Shown here in pieces: positions 47,080 through 58,689 of a stretch of 64,000 nt of DNA. The stretch lies in NCBI GenBank assembly GCA_022605955.1, contig JAKCOZ010000018.1, positions 10,238,001 to 10,302,000 on the forward strand, given 5' to 3'. The stretch's first letter is position 1. Each line of letters begins with the position of its first letter. This DNA is from Rallus limicola (Eukaryota; Chordata; Aves; Gruiformes; Rallidae). The notes below the pieces were generated by a model. The model saw nothing but the letters and a program-made list of their open reading frames with translations. It was not told the origin of the DNA and did no database searches. Both the position numbers and the translations under genes were made by a program.

Positions 47080-50000
47080 ATGAAGGCAACCAGAAGCATT
47101 GCCCTTCTTGGGCTCGTCCTTTTCAGCTGCCTTTCTGGTAAGTCCTTTCTGTTACAGTCTCTGCTAGTATCTCTAGTCCTGAACCTTTGCCTTTATACAT
47201 ACATCACAAAGGACAGTTCAGCCTTTAGGACATGTGATGATTTAATAATATGTGAGCTCTCTTTTAATGAACATTATCCTTCTGCAGATAAATACTGTAG
47301 ACTGGTCGGATGCATTTGTCTGATTTAAACTTGTGAACCTTAGTGGGGATAATAGTGCTGCAAAAGGAGAAAGTGTATGTCCTCTTTAGTGAGTCAAAAA
47401 TTCTGGTTTCACAAGTAATTGATGTTTTAAAAATCCTAACATATAACTTCTTGTTTACCTGGAGTAGATAAAATATTTGGGAAAACTACCATTTCTCAGC
47501 AATAAGAAAGGGTACTTGGTTATTCTGCTGGGAAATTGATGATTCTAGAAGAATCTCAGTCAAGGACATTGTAAGATTTTTATATTTTCTGTTTTTATTG
47601 TAGATATTGTTGTTGCTCAGCGGCGGGTGAGTAGTAGCTGTTCTTTGTCTTTTAGTCTTGATTTTTAAGTCTAGATGAATAATTCATAGTCACACTGTAT
47701 TCCAGGGGAGGCTTGAGGGGAGGGAAAAAATAAAAGAGTGTGTGAGAAGGGAAGGAAGGAAAAGTGCCCCTAAGTATTATACCACTCCTTCTCCCCAAAA
47801 TAAGAAAATACCTTTGTCTGAGCAAGTTAACTTACCATATTGATGATAAAAATGACAGCGATTAATAATGTAGAGTGAGAGTCAGCACAGCAGAGAGTGC
47901 CAGCAGAAAATCTATACAACTATTGAATAGCTGCCTAGATATCTTCCCTGTCTTGATTTCCCAAGGAATGATCATTTTTGCCTGCAATGCTGGCTGAAAG
48001 GACTGAAAGCCTTAATGGCAAAAAAGTGCTTTTTTTGTGCTGTGAGAAACATGGTATATTTTGTTCCCTCTCTTCCTTGCCATGGATGAAGGATAGAGGG
48101 GAAGTAGGAGGGGAAAAAAAAAAAGGCCAACAGTAGTCTCCCTGCGCAGCAGAAACATGATTGAGACGAGCACAGGTTTCTCTGTGCTTGGAGAAATGAC
48201 AGCCCCTCTTTGACAGGCCTCCTGCAGCATGTACGGGATGTCTGGAAAAACGCAGCTGCAGGTTAACTGTCCCCGCAACTACGAACCCGTCTGTGGCACC
48301 GACAACGTGACCTACCCCAATGAGTGCTCCCTCTGCAGAGCTATCTTGTAAGTAGAAGGTCTCCTCACGACCTTGTGTAGCTCCAGGCCTGGAGGTTGGT
48401 GGCCCTGCTTGTGGCAGGGGGGTTGGAACTCTCTATGATCCCTGAGGTCCCTTCCAACCCATACCGTTCTATGATCCTATGGCTTGCAATGCCAGTTCAA
48501 GACAAAAGCCTTTGGGGTTGTGACTAATTGTGGGGTGGACTAGATTTTTCATAAGATTTTTTCTTCCCTAATGCCTGCGATCTTCCGTGTCAAAGCTCCT
48601 GAATCTGATTAATTACTGGGGCTTTATGAGTGGAGAGACTTAATGAGCGAGATGACTACATGGTATCAAGAGATTAAAGCTTCCTGCCCTTCTCTCTCTC
48701 TCCCTCTAGCCGTAACCGTGCCATTGACAAGAAGCACGATGGAAGATGTGTGAGGGTAAGGTTCCTTCTGTGTTGAGCAGTGGCGGGGGAAATGATGGCA
48801 GAATACTAGACAGAAACCTTGCCTGGGATTAATTCTGTATTAAACCCACACAATTTCTAACTGCCAAAAAATGGAAGGAAAATGAATAATTTACAAATTT
48901 GCAATAATTTCTTTTGAATTTTGTTTGAATGGTTAAAATCAGCGGGTTGTGTCTGGTGTATAACACCAGGCTTAGGAATGGAAAGTTTTGATTTCAATAC
49001 TGCTTCAACATTATCAAAACATTTCTCTTCAGACTCGAGACTTAGAAGCTTGTTGAAGCTAAGAAATTCCCAGAGGAAGTTTGAATTTTGACTGAATCGT
49101 GATTTTTGTACCAGAAAAACGATTCTATCAGAACGTTTATCATAAAGTTTGTTTATCAATATATAGAGCTACCATGAAGTGGAGAAGTATCTCTATTTTT
49201 AGTTTGGAGAGAGAAAGCAAAGAAACACTCTGGCTGTGCAATTTAACATAATAGAGCGACTTCCATTTCAGTACACTCAGAGTAATTGCAGAAACACCAA
49301 GGTGAGCGTAAACTCAATTTTCAAATGGCATCGACATTTTGCAGCAAAAGTCACTGCTGCAGAGGGCATTTTAGGCAAAGATCCTTCATGGTGGCGTTCA
49401 CAGTGAAAATCCCCAAGGCGACAGGGAAAAAGTCTGTTTCAGGACAGGAAAAAACAGATGCTCTGGGGTCATGCTGTACCCACGTGCAGGATTTCAACCG
49501 TTGGTGCCCCAGCAATTCCACCGTGCTGAGGCTGGAAGCTCCTGTCCTCTTGCAGCTCTGGGGATGGGGGTAGATGTCTCTTGTCCCCTGCTCCATTACA
49601 GAAGACTGATGTGAAAGGGAAAAGAGACTAAAGTGTAGTTCTGTAACCATTTCAGCTCGACTGTACTGGATACCTGAGATCAAATGGTGGTGCAATGCCC
49701 TGCACTCTGGAGTACAACCCCATCTGCGGCACCAATGGAATTACCTACAGAAACAAGTGCAACTTCTGCAATGCTGTGGCGTAAGTAGGGGGGGGGCTAG
49801 GTCACAGGAGGGGTTTTGGGACCAGTAGGTGCTCATGTCGGTGTTTAGAAGGCAGTGTTTGACTCATGAAGTGGCTGCCTCATGCTCATTCATTCTCAAC
49901 TTGCTTTCTTCCCAAAGAAACGGACTGGACGTGAACCTGCAAAATTTGGGAGAATGCTACCAGGTAAGATGCAGGAATCTGCTCTCTAACTGCTGTTACA

Positions 50001-51205
50001 AGGCATTTTACAACACAGACTCACTGAATCATATCTAAATAGTAGAAATGTCAGCGCTGTTCTGCTGTGTTTGGCCTGGAAATAGGATTTGAGGAAAATA
50101 GTTAAGGTTACGCCAAGGTCAAAGGGTATTGAACTAATTTCTCTGACCCGGGGACACAACAGTCAGCTGCAGGGAAAGGGGATGAGCAAGAGATGCTGCC
50201 TCCTTGCTTCTACTGGAGAACCGGTGGGTCGTGTATCACCTATAGATGATTCCTCAGGTGGGAGTACTTCCCGCAGTGTGGCTTGCAATCACTTTTTGTA
50301 CGCTCACCTCTGGTGGCCTAGAAGTATCAGCACAGTCATTTCAGTATTTCTAATAGTATTTATTAGAGTTTTTTGCCCCCATCTTCTCCCCAATCCAGGC
50401 AAACTCTGCCGCTGAGTTTGCAGAGTTACTGGAAAGCAGAGCCCTGCACCTGAAAAGTGTTTTTATGTTTTGCCATATCAGAAACATTAAATAAACATAA
50501 AGCACTCGTGTAGGGAAATATGGGAACAAAGCCCTTAACACTTGTTATTGCTCCCTTAGCAACAAATTGACTGCAACGACCAGCAGAAGGGCAGCAACTT
50601 CATTTGCACCTCCGAGTACAACCCCATCTGTGGCTCTGATGGCAGAACCTATGGAAACAAGTGCCAGTTCTGCAATGCCGTTTCGTAAGTATCATGGTGC
50701 TCACGGCGTGGCCATGAAACCAGGGAGCTGCAGCACACACAACGCTGGCCGCTGGCGTGAAAGCCCCAGAGCTCCCGTTAGCCCCTCAGTAAATCCATCC
50801 CTGCTCTGCGTTCCTCTCCCAGTGCTCACTCTGCTGCCATCCCCCAGGCACTGGAGATCTTAAGCCCAAATGAGTCTTCTCCTTCCCTTGCAATTAAATC
50901 CAGATCCCCGTTTGCAGGCTCCTAGCGTTGCTCACTCCCTCCCTGCCAGAGGGATTTAAACTGTGACCGTAGGAGGTGTCCAAAATTATGGGGTTTGTCC
51001 CCAATCCCTCCACGTGAGAAAGCTTGTAACCTGGGGAATCAGGAAGGAGGTGAAACCTTAAGTGAAGTACTTTGTAACTTGGAGAGCATCGGCTTATTGG
51101 GGTGAAGTTCAACCAGAAGACTGGGAATCCATGTCTAATTTTGGTCTCTCTCTCTTCAGACGGAACCGGGGAAGTCTGTTCGTCAGACACGTTGGTGAAT
51201 GCTAA
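47080..51205 (+). CDS. Three-Kazal-domain secreted inhibitor, about 209 aa
   Basis: Coding exons: 47080-47137, 47604-47626, 48217-48347, 48710-48755, an optional 49272-49301, 49656-49780, 49918-49963, 50560-50684, 51160-51205. The signal peptide is [20 protein letters not shown]. Exon 2 is 23 nt and encodes DIVVAQRR, a basic end that could be a processing site. Domain 1 (about 28-86) is the long ovoinhibitor-like type with P1 Arg. Domains 2 and 3 (about 97-153 and 154-209) are the short ovomucoid-third-domain type with P1 Leu and Ser. The frame is intact with or without the 30-nt exon. The protein resembles ovomucoid in having three domains, but here two short domains follow one long one. I do not recognise a named gene. 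It is probably secreted and multi-headed. Confidence 0.9.
48217..48755 (+). other. Gene 4 Kazal domain 1
   Basis: Exons 48217-48347 and 48710-48755 encode 59 residues starting [15 protein letters not shown]. The loop is [11 protein letters not shown] with P1 Arg, like ovoinhibitor domains 1 to 4. [12 protein letters not shown] contains a possible glycosylation site (NVT). The domain ends KKHDGRC. Confidence 0.9.
48392..48481 (+). mobile_element. CR1 LINE 3'-terminal fragment
   Basis: The plus strand reads GGTGGCCCTGCTTGTGGCAG, GGGGGTTGGAACTCTCTATG and GAGGTCCCTTCCAACCCATA and ends with the CR1-type tail TTCTATGATCCTATG. Only the last 90 or so bases of the element are present. It lies in the intron inside domain 1 of gene 4 and is the only sense-oriented CR1 tail in the window. 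Confidence 0.88.
49272..49301 (+). CDS. Possible 30-nt linker exon of gene 4
   Basis: TTCCATTTCAG precedes and AAG-GTGAGC follows an open, phase-0 30-nt segment that encodes [10 protein letters not shown]. It fits between domain 1 and domain 2 without breaking the frame. A second in-phase acceptor (CACTCAG) would shorten it to 21 nt. The SNCRNTK end resembles the first residues of the gene 3 Kazal exon (GYCRNTM), so it may be a remnant of a lost domain. Inclusion in mRNA is unproven, and an added unpaired Cys would be unusual. Confidence 0.45.
49656..49963 (+). other. Gene 4 Kazal domain 2
   Basis: Exons 49656-49780 and 49918-49963 encode 57 residues starting [16 protein letters not shown]. 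The loop is [11 protein letters not shown] with P1 Leu, followed by [18 protein letters not shown] and, in the second exon, LGEC. Confidence 0.9.
50560..51205 (+). other. Gene 4 Kazal domain 3
   Basis: Exons 50560-50684 and 51160-51205 encode 56 residues starting [16 protein letters not shown]. The loop is [11 protein letters not shown] with P1 Ser, unusual among the domains here. [18 protein letters not shown] follows, and the protein ends VRHVGEC. Confidence 0.9.
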
Positions 51206-51315
51206 GTGCTGGAGCCATACCCTTCGCCCTGGTTTCCTCCTTATGAATCCTGCAATCAAACACACTCTCCCCTGCTCCCTCAACTGTTGCGCATCGGTTT
51301 CTGCTTTGATTGATC

Positions 51316-51321
51316 AATAAA
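51316..51321 (+). terminator. Polyadenylation signal of gene 4
   Basis: AATAAA in GATCAATAAATT lies 111 bases after the stop codon. A GT-rich segment follows (CTGGTTTTTGGTTTGGGTTTG). Confidence 0.8.
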
Positions 51322-51344
51322 TTAAATGCAGCCACTCTCTTTGC

Positions 51345-54300
51345 CATGACTGGTTTTTGGTTTGGGTTTGTTTAGTTTTGTTTTTTTTTCCAGGGCAGGG
51401 GTAATGGTCTTCAGGCTTTTAGGTACTTATCTGTCAGGCAGGAGTAGTTGTGAAATCAACCACATTAAAGAGCAAAGTGTAACACCCATCATACAACCAG
51501 CCCAAACCCTCACGAGAGTACGTCACTCCATACCAAACCATCAGCAGAGAAACCAAGCTGCTATAAAATGCTGCCACTTTCCTAATTTTGGCTTCTTGTA
51601 GGGTGTAAATGGATTTGTCTTTGTAGTAGCACTGGGTCTTGGAGGAACCGGTCCTTCTCAGAGCCCTGGCATAGGGGAGATGGCTCTGGAGAAATGAGAA
51701 AGGTGGCCATGGTCAGCCCTACCTGGTGACACCTGGGCAAGGGGCAGGTCTGGCAGTGTGTCGTAAAAGGGAGGCTCATGGCAAAGGGAGGAGGCTATCT
51801 CATGGGGAAGAAAATTAGGAACTGTTGCTTCCTTGAAGGGTGTGTCCATCGAGACTCTGTTGATCAGCAGAAAATTGCAGCAAGCTGGGCAAGGCTGTAA
51901 TGAGACTAATGAGACCCAAGGAGAAATTAGACTGTGTTCAGGCCATCAGCTTCTTGGAGAAGAGATCTGAAAAGTTGCACTTGGGTATTTGAGGCAGAGG
52001 GAGGATAGGACACCCTTCAGGAAAAGGTCTTGAATTTTCTAGCCCTAGGAAGATGGGCTGGAAGATGTGCTGGTAGCGCCAAGATGGTTTCTATCTTGGA
52101 AAAAGAGGTATGGAGATAGCATCTTTTTGGGGAATGTAAAGAGTTTGCTTGGTGTGCAGTGATACATATGAATGCTCATGATGATGTGCCATCTTTTTGG
52201 GTGAGTCAAAGGGTTAATATGCAAACAGCACTGGCAAAAAGTCCCAAGTGCCATGGCTCACACAGTCCCTTCCTCTTGCAACGCAGGAAGACTATCTGCT
52301 GCAAAGGCTGATGTTTAGGACAAAAATCTGTGGCTTCCAAGCATTTTCTTTGTGTCTTATTTCCTGAAGTAGATGATTTCTTGACCAGGAATTTTGTAGG
52401 TACTTTCCAGGAGAACATGAGAGTCTTGTCTTTTCCCAGTTCTAGTAGAGTCTTTCTTCCTGGGAAGAGGGATGGAACTTTGTAATTTCATGGGTTTTTC
52501 TCTGTTAGAATGGGCAATGTAAATCACATCTTGCCTTTGTGCCTTCTCTCAAGAAAAGACAAATGGGAGAGTCATGAGAGTCCTCACTGCTTACCTGCTT
52601 GTGTATGTGTGAAAAATAATTAAGGAACAGTCTAAGTAGCTAGTGGGTGTGAACAGAGACCTGTCAGCACAGGACAGAGCTCTGCTATAATTTCTTGTTG
52701 GCCAATAGGTTTATAGGGTGGCTGTGGACTAGTGGAGTTTTGGCTGTAGCAGAAAATGGACTTCCATGGCAGGATCCTGTGGTGATCCTCCCTTGCAGTG
52801 GTACCTTCTGCCTGAGGAAGCCACGTGCTTGCTTAGCTCAGAAGGCTCTAGAAAAGCCCAAAGAAGAGCAGCTCACCTATGGGGAAGGGAGGGCATATGG
52901 CAAGTGCTGGGTATTTGGCTCTCTCTATATCTATATCTCATGGGCCTCCAAGCAAGAGCTCTTTAGAAGATAGAAAGGTTTGTGTCACATAAGCCAAAAG
53001 ACTGGCCTGGCACAGGTAAGTACTGAGTGTGACACCAGCAAGACTCTTTCTAGCTACCCCCATTAGACTGGAAATCAAGGTCCAGTTGCTCTTCTTCTGG
53101 CCTGGTTTTCAGAGATGTCAGAGGGACAGAAGAGTTTCCTCACCTGTGCCAGCAAGTAGCCTGTTTCAGATGCTATAAAGAAGTGGAAAGGGGTAATAAC
53201 AATAATCACCTGCTTGGTAATTTAGCCTCTTCCTCTCCTCAGCCTGGAAGGGGCTGGTCCCTGTGGTACCTTTGCTAAGGCTTTAGCCAGTCAGTTATGC
53301 TGCAGCAACTGAACCGTCTGGGTAGATAAAGGACGGAGGCATTGAGGCCGTGGTCGTGAGCAGTGACGTATGAAACTAGAAAAGGCAAACAAGTAATGCT
53401 GCAAGTGGCAGGACTAAACGTGGTTCTGAGCGGCGCTGTGGCTGGCTGACTTGATAACTAAATTATATGAGAGGCTGTGTCGTGAGCTCACCCTTAATAG
53501 ACATCTGAGAATTCACCTGTCAGTCACGGTTTCTCTGCTGTGTGGATTTTAAGATGTCTGGCAAGCTGCAAACTTTAATGCTTTCCCCAGATGTAGGGCA
53601 TTCAGAACATCGCTCTCCTGCAGAAGCTCTCTCCCTTGCTGGCTGAGGATGTAAGTAGCATCTTTCCTCTGTTGTGAGCCAAAGGTATAAAAATCTATTT
53701 GGTTTTTATTTTTTTCATGCTGCACGAAATTTGGTTGGAACTAGTAGATAAAAAAATCAACAGGGGAACTAATAAACAGATATATCTCTACACAGTGCAC
53801 TCATAAGGCTTGTCTCCCTAGGAAAGCACGCTAAAATTTTATTATTCTTATCTGAACAGATAGTTTGCAAATAGTGCAGCTGAAAGCAAATCCTTGCAGA
53901 GACTCAGCTGGAAATAGAGCTCAAGTCTCCCGATTTCCCCATCAAATTCCCTTCATTGCCACTTGCTGTGGGAGCGGAGCCCTAACATATGTTTGCTAAT
54001 GCGAAAAACTGGAAAACATTGACAGCTAGAGTTTAAATAGTTCAGGGAGGAGAGTCAGCAGTCCTATCTGGGACTGTGCACACAGCTATGAGAGCAAGTC
54101 ACATTGGAGCGCTCCTCCACCCCAACCCAACAAATTTAGAACCATCCTCAAAAATAGCCAGGGAACAACGTATAATTGGTTTCACAGACAACACATTCTC
54201 ATGTTGTGATTTATTTCGTAACGTCTAGTGAGTGTCATCACGCCACACTCCAAGCCTCGGAGCTGGCATTCAGCGAGGGCCCAGAGAATGAAAATTACCA

Positions 54301-54540
54301 GCTTCCCCGATGAATCACCGCTTTGAAAATTCACCCTTGTGAGAATCCTGTGACTATTTAGAAAAAAAAGAAAAAGATATTACAAGCCCGAGTCTATCAC
54401 TCATATAATTAGCCCTTTCTAGGTTTGATGTGGACAGGGCAGCATTCCTAAAGCACCAGAAACACGTCCAGGACCAATAATGGCTTTAGAATTGAAGTGG
54501 AGAAGTTCTCACAATTAAGGTGGGGAATGAGGACAGCTAC
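51345..54540. other. Intergenic between genes 4 and 5
   Basis: About 3.2 kb with no recognised gene, repeat or RNA. Several open frames overlap but none carries a known motif. Confidence 0.45.
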
Positions 54541-54549
54541 GGATGGGTG

Positions 54550-54557
54550 CATAAATA
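54550..54557 (+). promoter_or_regulatory. TATA-like box of gene 5
   Basis: CATAAATA in the context GGGTGCATAAATACAC lies about 105 bases before the ATG. It is the least canonical TATA element of the five genes. Confidence 0.55.
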
Positions 54558-54655
54558 CACAGAAAGGCAGGTCCGTGTGTGCACTGTGGGCTCGGGTGCT
54601 GAGACGACACCTCCTGCACAGATCACTTGGCTTGGACTAAAGGGCTGCCGGCAGC

Positions 54656-57600
54656 ATGAAGGCAACAGGTGCTTTAGTGCTTCTCAGCCTGCTGCTGCTC
54701 TCTTTCTTCTCAGGTAAGTCATCTTTTCCCTAGCCTAGGAAAAAAAAAAAAAACCAACCAAAAAAATCCCCCAAAACTCAAAATCTTTCCTGAGAACAAC
54801 AAACTTTGGAGAGCCTTGATCACCAGATGACAGGCTTGAAGATAAAGCTGAGCTGGTAGAAAATATCTGCGGGACTTTCTCACTCATATGACATATTTCC
54901 ACTCCTCGTGTGCCTCTGCAGGGAATAAGGCAGTGGAGGTGTCACAGGGAGACAGAGTGAGCAAATTCTAAGCGGCTCTTTCAGCAAATGTACCAAAGCA
55001 GAGTGTAATTATGAATTTTTGGTACAAATGTTCACTGGAGAGGTTTTGCTGAACCAGTTAGAGAAGAAACTCACACCTCAGGGTCATCAGCTCTTGTTTT
55101 GATCCTAAGCATCTTGGTATTTGGTGTTTTCCTTGGGGACGTGGAAATGTAATTAGATGAAAGTTTCAGCTTTCGTTTATGTTGCAGAGAAAAGCTTGAA
55201 AATTAAATTCATGTGTCCTCGAGGAGTCAGAACAAAGAGGGCAAATTAAAAGGATCCAGCATTTATTTATCTGGAGATTTACATATCTCTCTGATGATCT
55301 GGTGACGCTGAGCAATGATTTTTGAGCATATAGGTCATGTCAGTGCTATCAATTTCTTGTGTCCAGCTGACCCAGCTCTGGAAGGTTTGTGGTGACAGTT
55401 ATTGAAGAATGTGCAGAACAAGAATAATTTGTACTTGTTTTTCTGTGAATAATTTGAATAAAGAATTCACTTGAGAAAATTGCAAGCTGTGCATGGAGAA
55501 AAGAGGTGAATTACTTTGTACACATTATTCATAATGAAATATTCATCTGTCTCTAATTGAGTCTTAATTGGGACTGGGTTCCGTCAGAGTGCTGAAGCTT
55601 CCTTCCAAGGCCAGGCAGAATTGCAGCAAACTCTGTGATCTCCTGTAAAATAAACAGATGTCAAGAGACATCATCACAAAGTCTTCTAAGCCACATGTAA
55701 TATTTATAAAAACTATGGAATGAGCTGTTTTGTAAATAATATGCAGATAGCCCTAACAGTGACTTTACAATGAACGCAGCCTAGCCTGGGGGGGGAGAGG
55801 ATGAACACTCCAGCGCCAGGGATGAAACACTGAAGGGCAGTGCAGTTGGCGCAAGCAGGAGGGTGGGATGATGGATGATGGTCCAGCTGAGGCTTGAGTG
55901 TGATTTCCAATGTGTAGGACAAGACCCTCTCATCTCCTGCCCCAGGTCCCTTCCTGCTTGGAGCCACCTGAGCAGGACCCCAGCTGGCAGAGACCCCACT
56001 GACCCAGTGGGCACAGCCCCACACCCCCACCCCTGCTGCCCCACTGCCATGTGAATTGCTGGGTTGTGTTGTGACCCAGATTTTGCAAATCTGCAGTCGA
56101 TCCACCCCTGAGTGTCAGGCTCTCCCTCAGAGACGTTGCAGGGTCGCCTTGTCCCGCAGCTATGACTCAAACTGCAGTATCTGCAGTGAAGATATATAAA
56201 GAGGATGGACTGATTCTCCTCCAGCCCGGAGCCTGTGGTTACAGTGGGTATTTTTGTGCTCTTACTGACCGGCACTGCCTGTTCTGCCCTGTATCAGCCC
56301 ATCGCGCCTTTCTGTATCTCACCTGGGATGAAGTTCCAGGAGTCTCTAGGCTGAGAACAGATGTAAAGCCAACCGTAGGGTCTCCTTCTCCATGGTACCA
56401 GCCATTCATATTCCTCAGAGGTGCAGGAGTCTAAAAGCCTCCTCAGCCAATACAGCTTTAAAATCTCTGTGGAGCGCGGCTCGCGATGCGATATGGCAGC
56501 TTGCTTCCCTGCGAGTGGCTGCCTTCCAGGAGATTGGGTTATGTGTCTGAGGTGCAGTTAGCAGCTGAATGACTGATTACATGGTATTTTAGTAACATTT
56601 TTCAAAAAGGCAAAATACTGAAAAGCAATTCAGATAATGTATTTCCTGCCCCCTCCTCCGCCGCGCAGGATGACAGAGTAGGAAAAACCTGCTGTATGTT
56701 TAACTGTGGTTTGCATAAAGGCTTTGGGACTTTAGTTCAGGCTCTATCAGAAAATAATGCTGACGTGTAAGATCTCCCTTTGTCTCTTGTCTTTTTTTAT
56801 TCCAGATGTAGCAAGTCAAGACATCGAAGAGGTTAGTGCAGATGTTTCTGCTTACTGAATCTGTATTTTCTAGAGGAATGTTTTTGTAACCAAGATCTTG
56901 GTGCATGGTAAACACAGTTTTTAATGTCTGCTGGGAGCAGGTGGGTCCTTCCAAGAAGACCTGACATATTGGGGGTGTTCACTGATGTACAGGGAACGTT
57001 ATATGTGGCCACATTAATAAGTAGACCAGGGAAACGGACGGTTGCTTTAGCAAATGATTCCCATCATTACGTCTAGGGAGTTTGCACAGGGTTGTGTTGG
57101 TGTGCAGCACCGTGATCCACTGTCCAACCTACCCATGAAACAAGGGTGCTATGGAGAGTGTTCTATCCCTCCAAACAAGGTCTGTCACTGGGTGCCTGGA
57201 CATTCCCTGGGCAACATTTTTAATTCCCCATAGATGATGGTTTGCTTCTCCTTCTGCTGGGAAGGCAGAAAGCTGAGTGCAATTTCGCAAGGTGCATGAA
57301 GCCATGCAGCAGTGAGCTAACTTGGCACCAAATGCCTGGAAGAGCATCAGTGCTGACTCTTCTGCATGCCTAGGCTAATCCACTCCTGCCTTTGGGAGAT
57401 CAAGACTTCTCCCAGACGATTGTAGTTTCTCTCCTCGAACACTGGGCAAAAAATTCCCCTGAAACATTGCTTCTGCTCATGTCTGACAGGGCTTTATCTT
57501 TCAATAGTGTCATCCCTGCCCCTCCAGTCCTCCTGCCAGAAAAAGCATTATATTAGTGACGTGGTAGCCAATTTGGAAAGTGAAACAAAGAGTGTGGGAT

Positions 57601-58552
57601 TCCTGAAAGGATTTTATTTTAATTCCTTTTGCAGATCTGTAGAGAGTTTGTAAACAGAAGCGTGTTCTGCACAAGGGAGTCCAACCCTCACTGCGGCACG
57701 GATGGCGTCACGTATGGAAACAAATGTGCCTTCTGCAAGGCAGTGCTGTAAGTGGAAGGAGAGGGGATTGAAATAACAGCATTGGCCCAATTTCCAATGT
57801 GTGTAATGATGTTTTCATGGAGGGGAGGCCCTGCATCCAGGCTGCTCCTCTTGCATGGAACATCTCCTGAATCATGCCAAGTGGAATATTTCCTCCTTGG
57901 AAAGGAGCTGTGTGAGCGCGAGTTAATTTTAATCCGTTTCTGGGCTCTGCATGCTGCTGGTTACCGTGCTGAGAAGCAGCACGGGGCCTGGGAGGCAATT
58001 GCATCCAGCCTATACCTTCTGCACACACTAAATCGATGCACATTTCCCACGATGTGCCACAGGCTGCAAGTCTCACTGCCCACACTTCTGGATTCTGAGA
58101 ACTGTCTGGAGGAATGCAAGAGCTGAGCTGTGCCAAATTGTTCCTGAAAAGTCTGAATAGACTTTGTGGAACAAGACACAAAGTCTTAGAGGAAGAACCT
58201 GAGTTTCTCCTTTTCCTGAGCTCTGTCATCTTTTAAAGGAGAAGCAAGAGGAGCCAGTGCCCCTGGACTGAGCGTGCTCATAAATCACGGGTTTCTCCTT
58301 AGCAGTCCTTAACACTTGGCTGCCTCATCCTGTGGGAAGTCACAAAAGAGCAAGGAGAGGAGAAAACAGCTTGATGCTTCCTGTGAGGCATCAGGGTGCA
58401 CTAGGATGAGTCAGGCTAATGGTCCTGTTCGGACCGATGAGCTCCTTGTCCCATGCTGCTGTGCCTGTCGTACACTGCTCTAAGTCTGTCTTGCTCCTTT
58501 TTGCAGGAGAAGCGGAGGGAAAATAAGATTGAAGCACCTGGGGAAATGCTGA
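54656..58552 (+). CDS. SPINK6: SPINK6-like single-domain Kazal inhibitor, 80 aa
   Basis: Four coding exons: 54656-54713, 56806-56831, 57635-57747, 58507-58552. The signal peptide is [20 protein letters not shown]. Exon 2 (26 nt) encodes the acidic mature start DVASQDIEE. The Kazal domain starts ICREF, has a loop [11 protein letters not shown] with P1 Arg, then [18 protein letters not shown], and ends LKHLGKC. From memory, the [10 protein letters not shown] and [10 protein letters not shown] segments and the GKI-LKH-GKC end are hallmarks of mammalian SPINK6, a secreted inhibitor of kallikrein-related peptidases. SPINK6 also lies in the mammalian SPINK cluster. I infer orthology or close paralogy. 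A SPINK5-type domain is the alternative. All splice sites are consensus. Confidence 0.9.
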
Positions 58553-58660
58553 GTCCTCACTGCCACCGAGCACCAGCCGCCGAGGCCCCGTCAGAGACGG
58601 CTGCTGGCGCCTGTGCACGGACACGGGAGCAGTTTGCCCCCACCTCTGCTGTCTCTGCTC

Positions 58661-58666
58661 AATAAA
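58661..58666 (+). terminator. Polyadenylation signal of gene 5
   Basis: AATAAA (in CTCAATAAAATAAAACC) lies about 109 bases after the stop codon. Confidence 0.8.
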
Positions 58667-58689
58667 ATAAAACCAAAAGTCAGCACAAT

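Noticed and set aside
53590..53655. Exon-like segment between CTTTCCCCAG and GAT-GTAAGT
   Set aside because: Both splice sites look good, but no reading frame gives a Kazal or other known pattern and no partner exons are evident.
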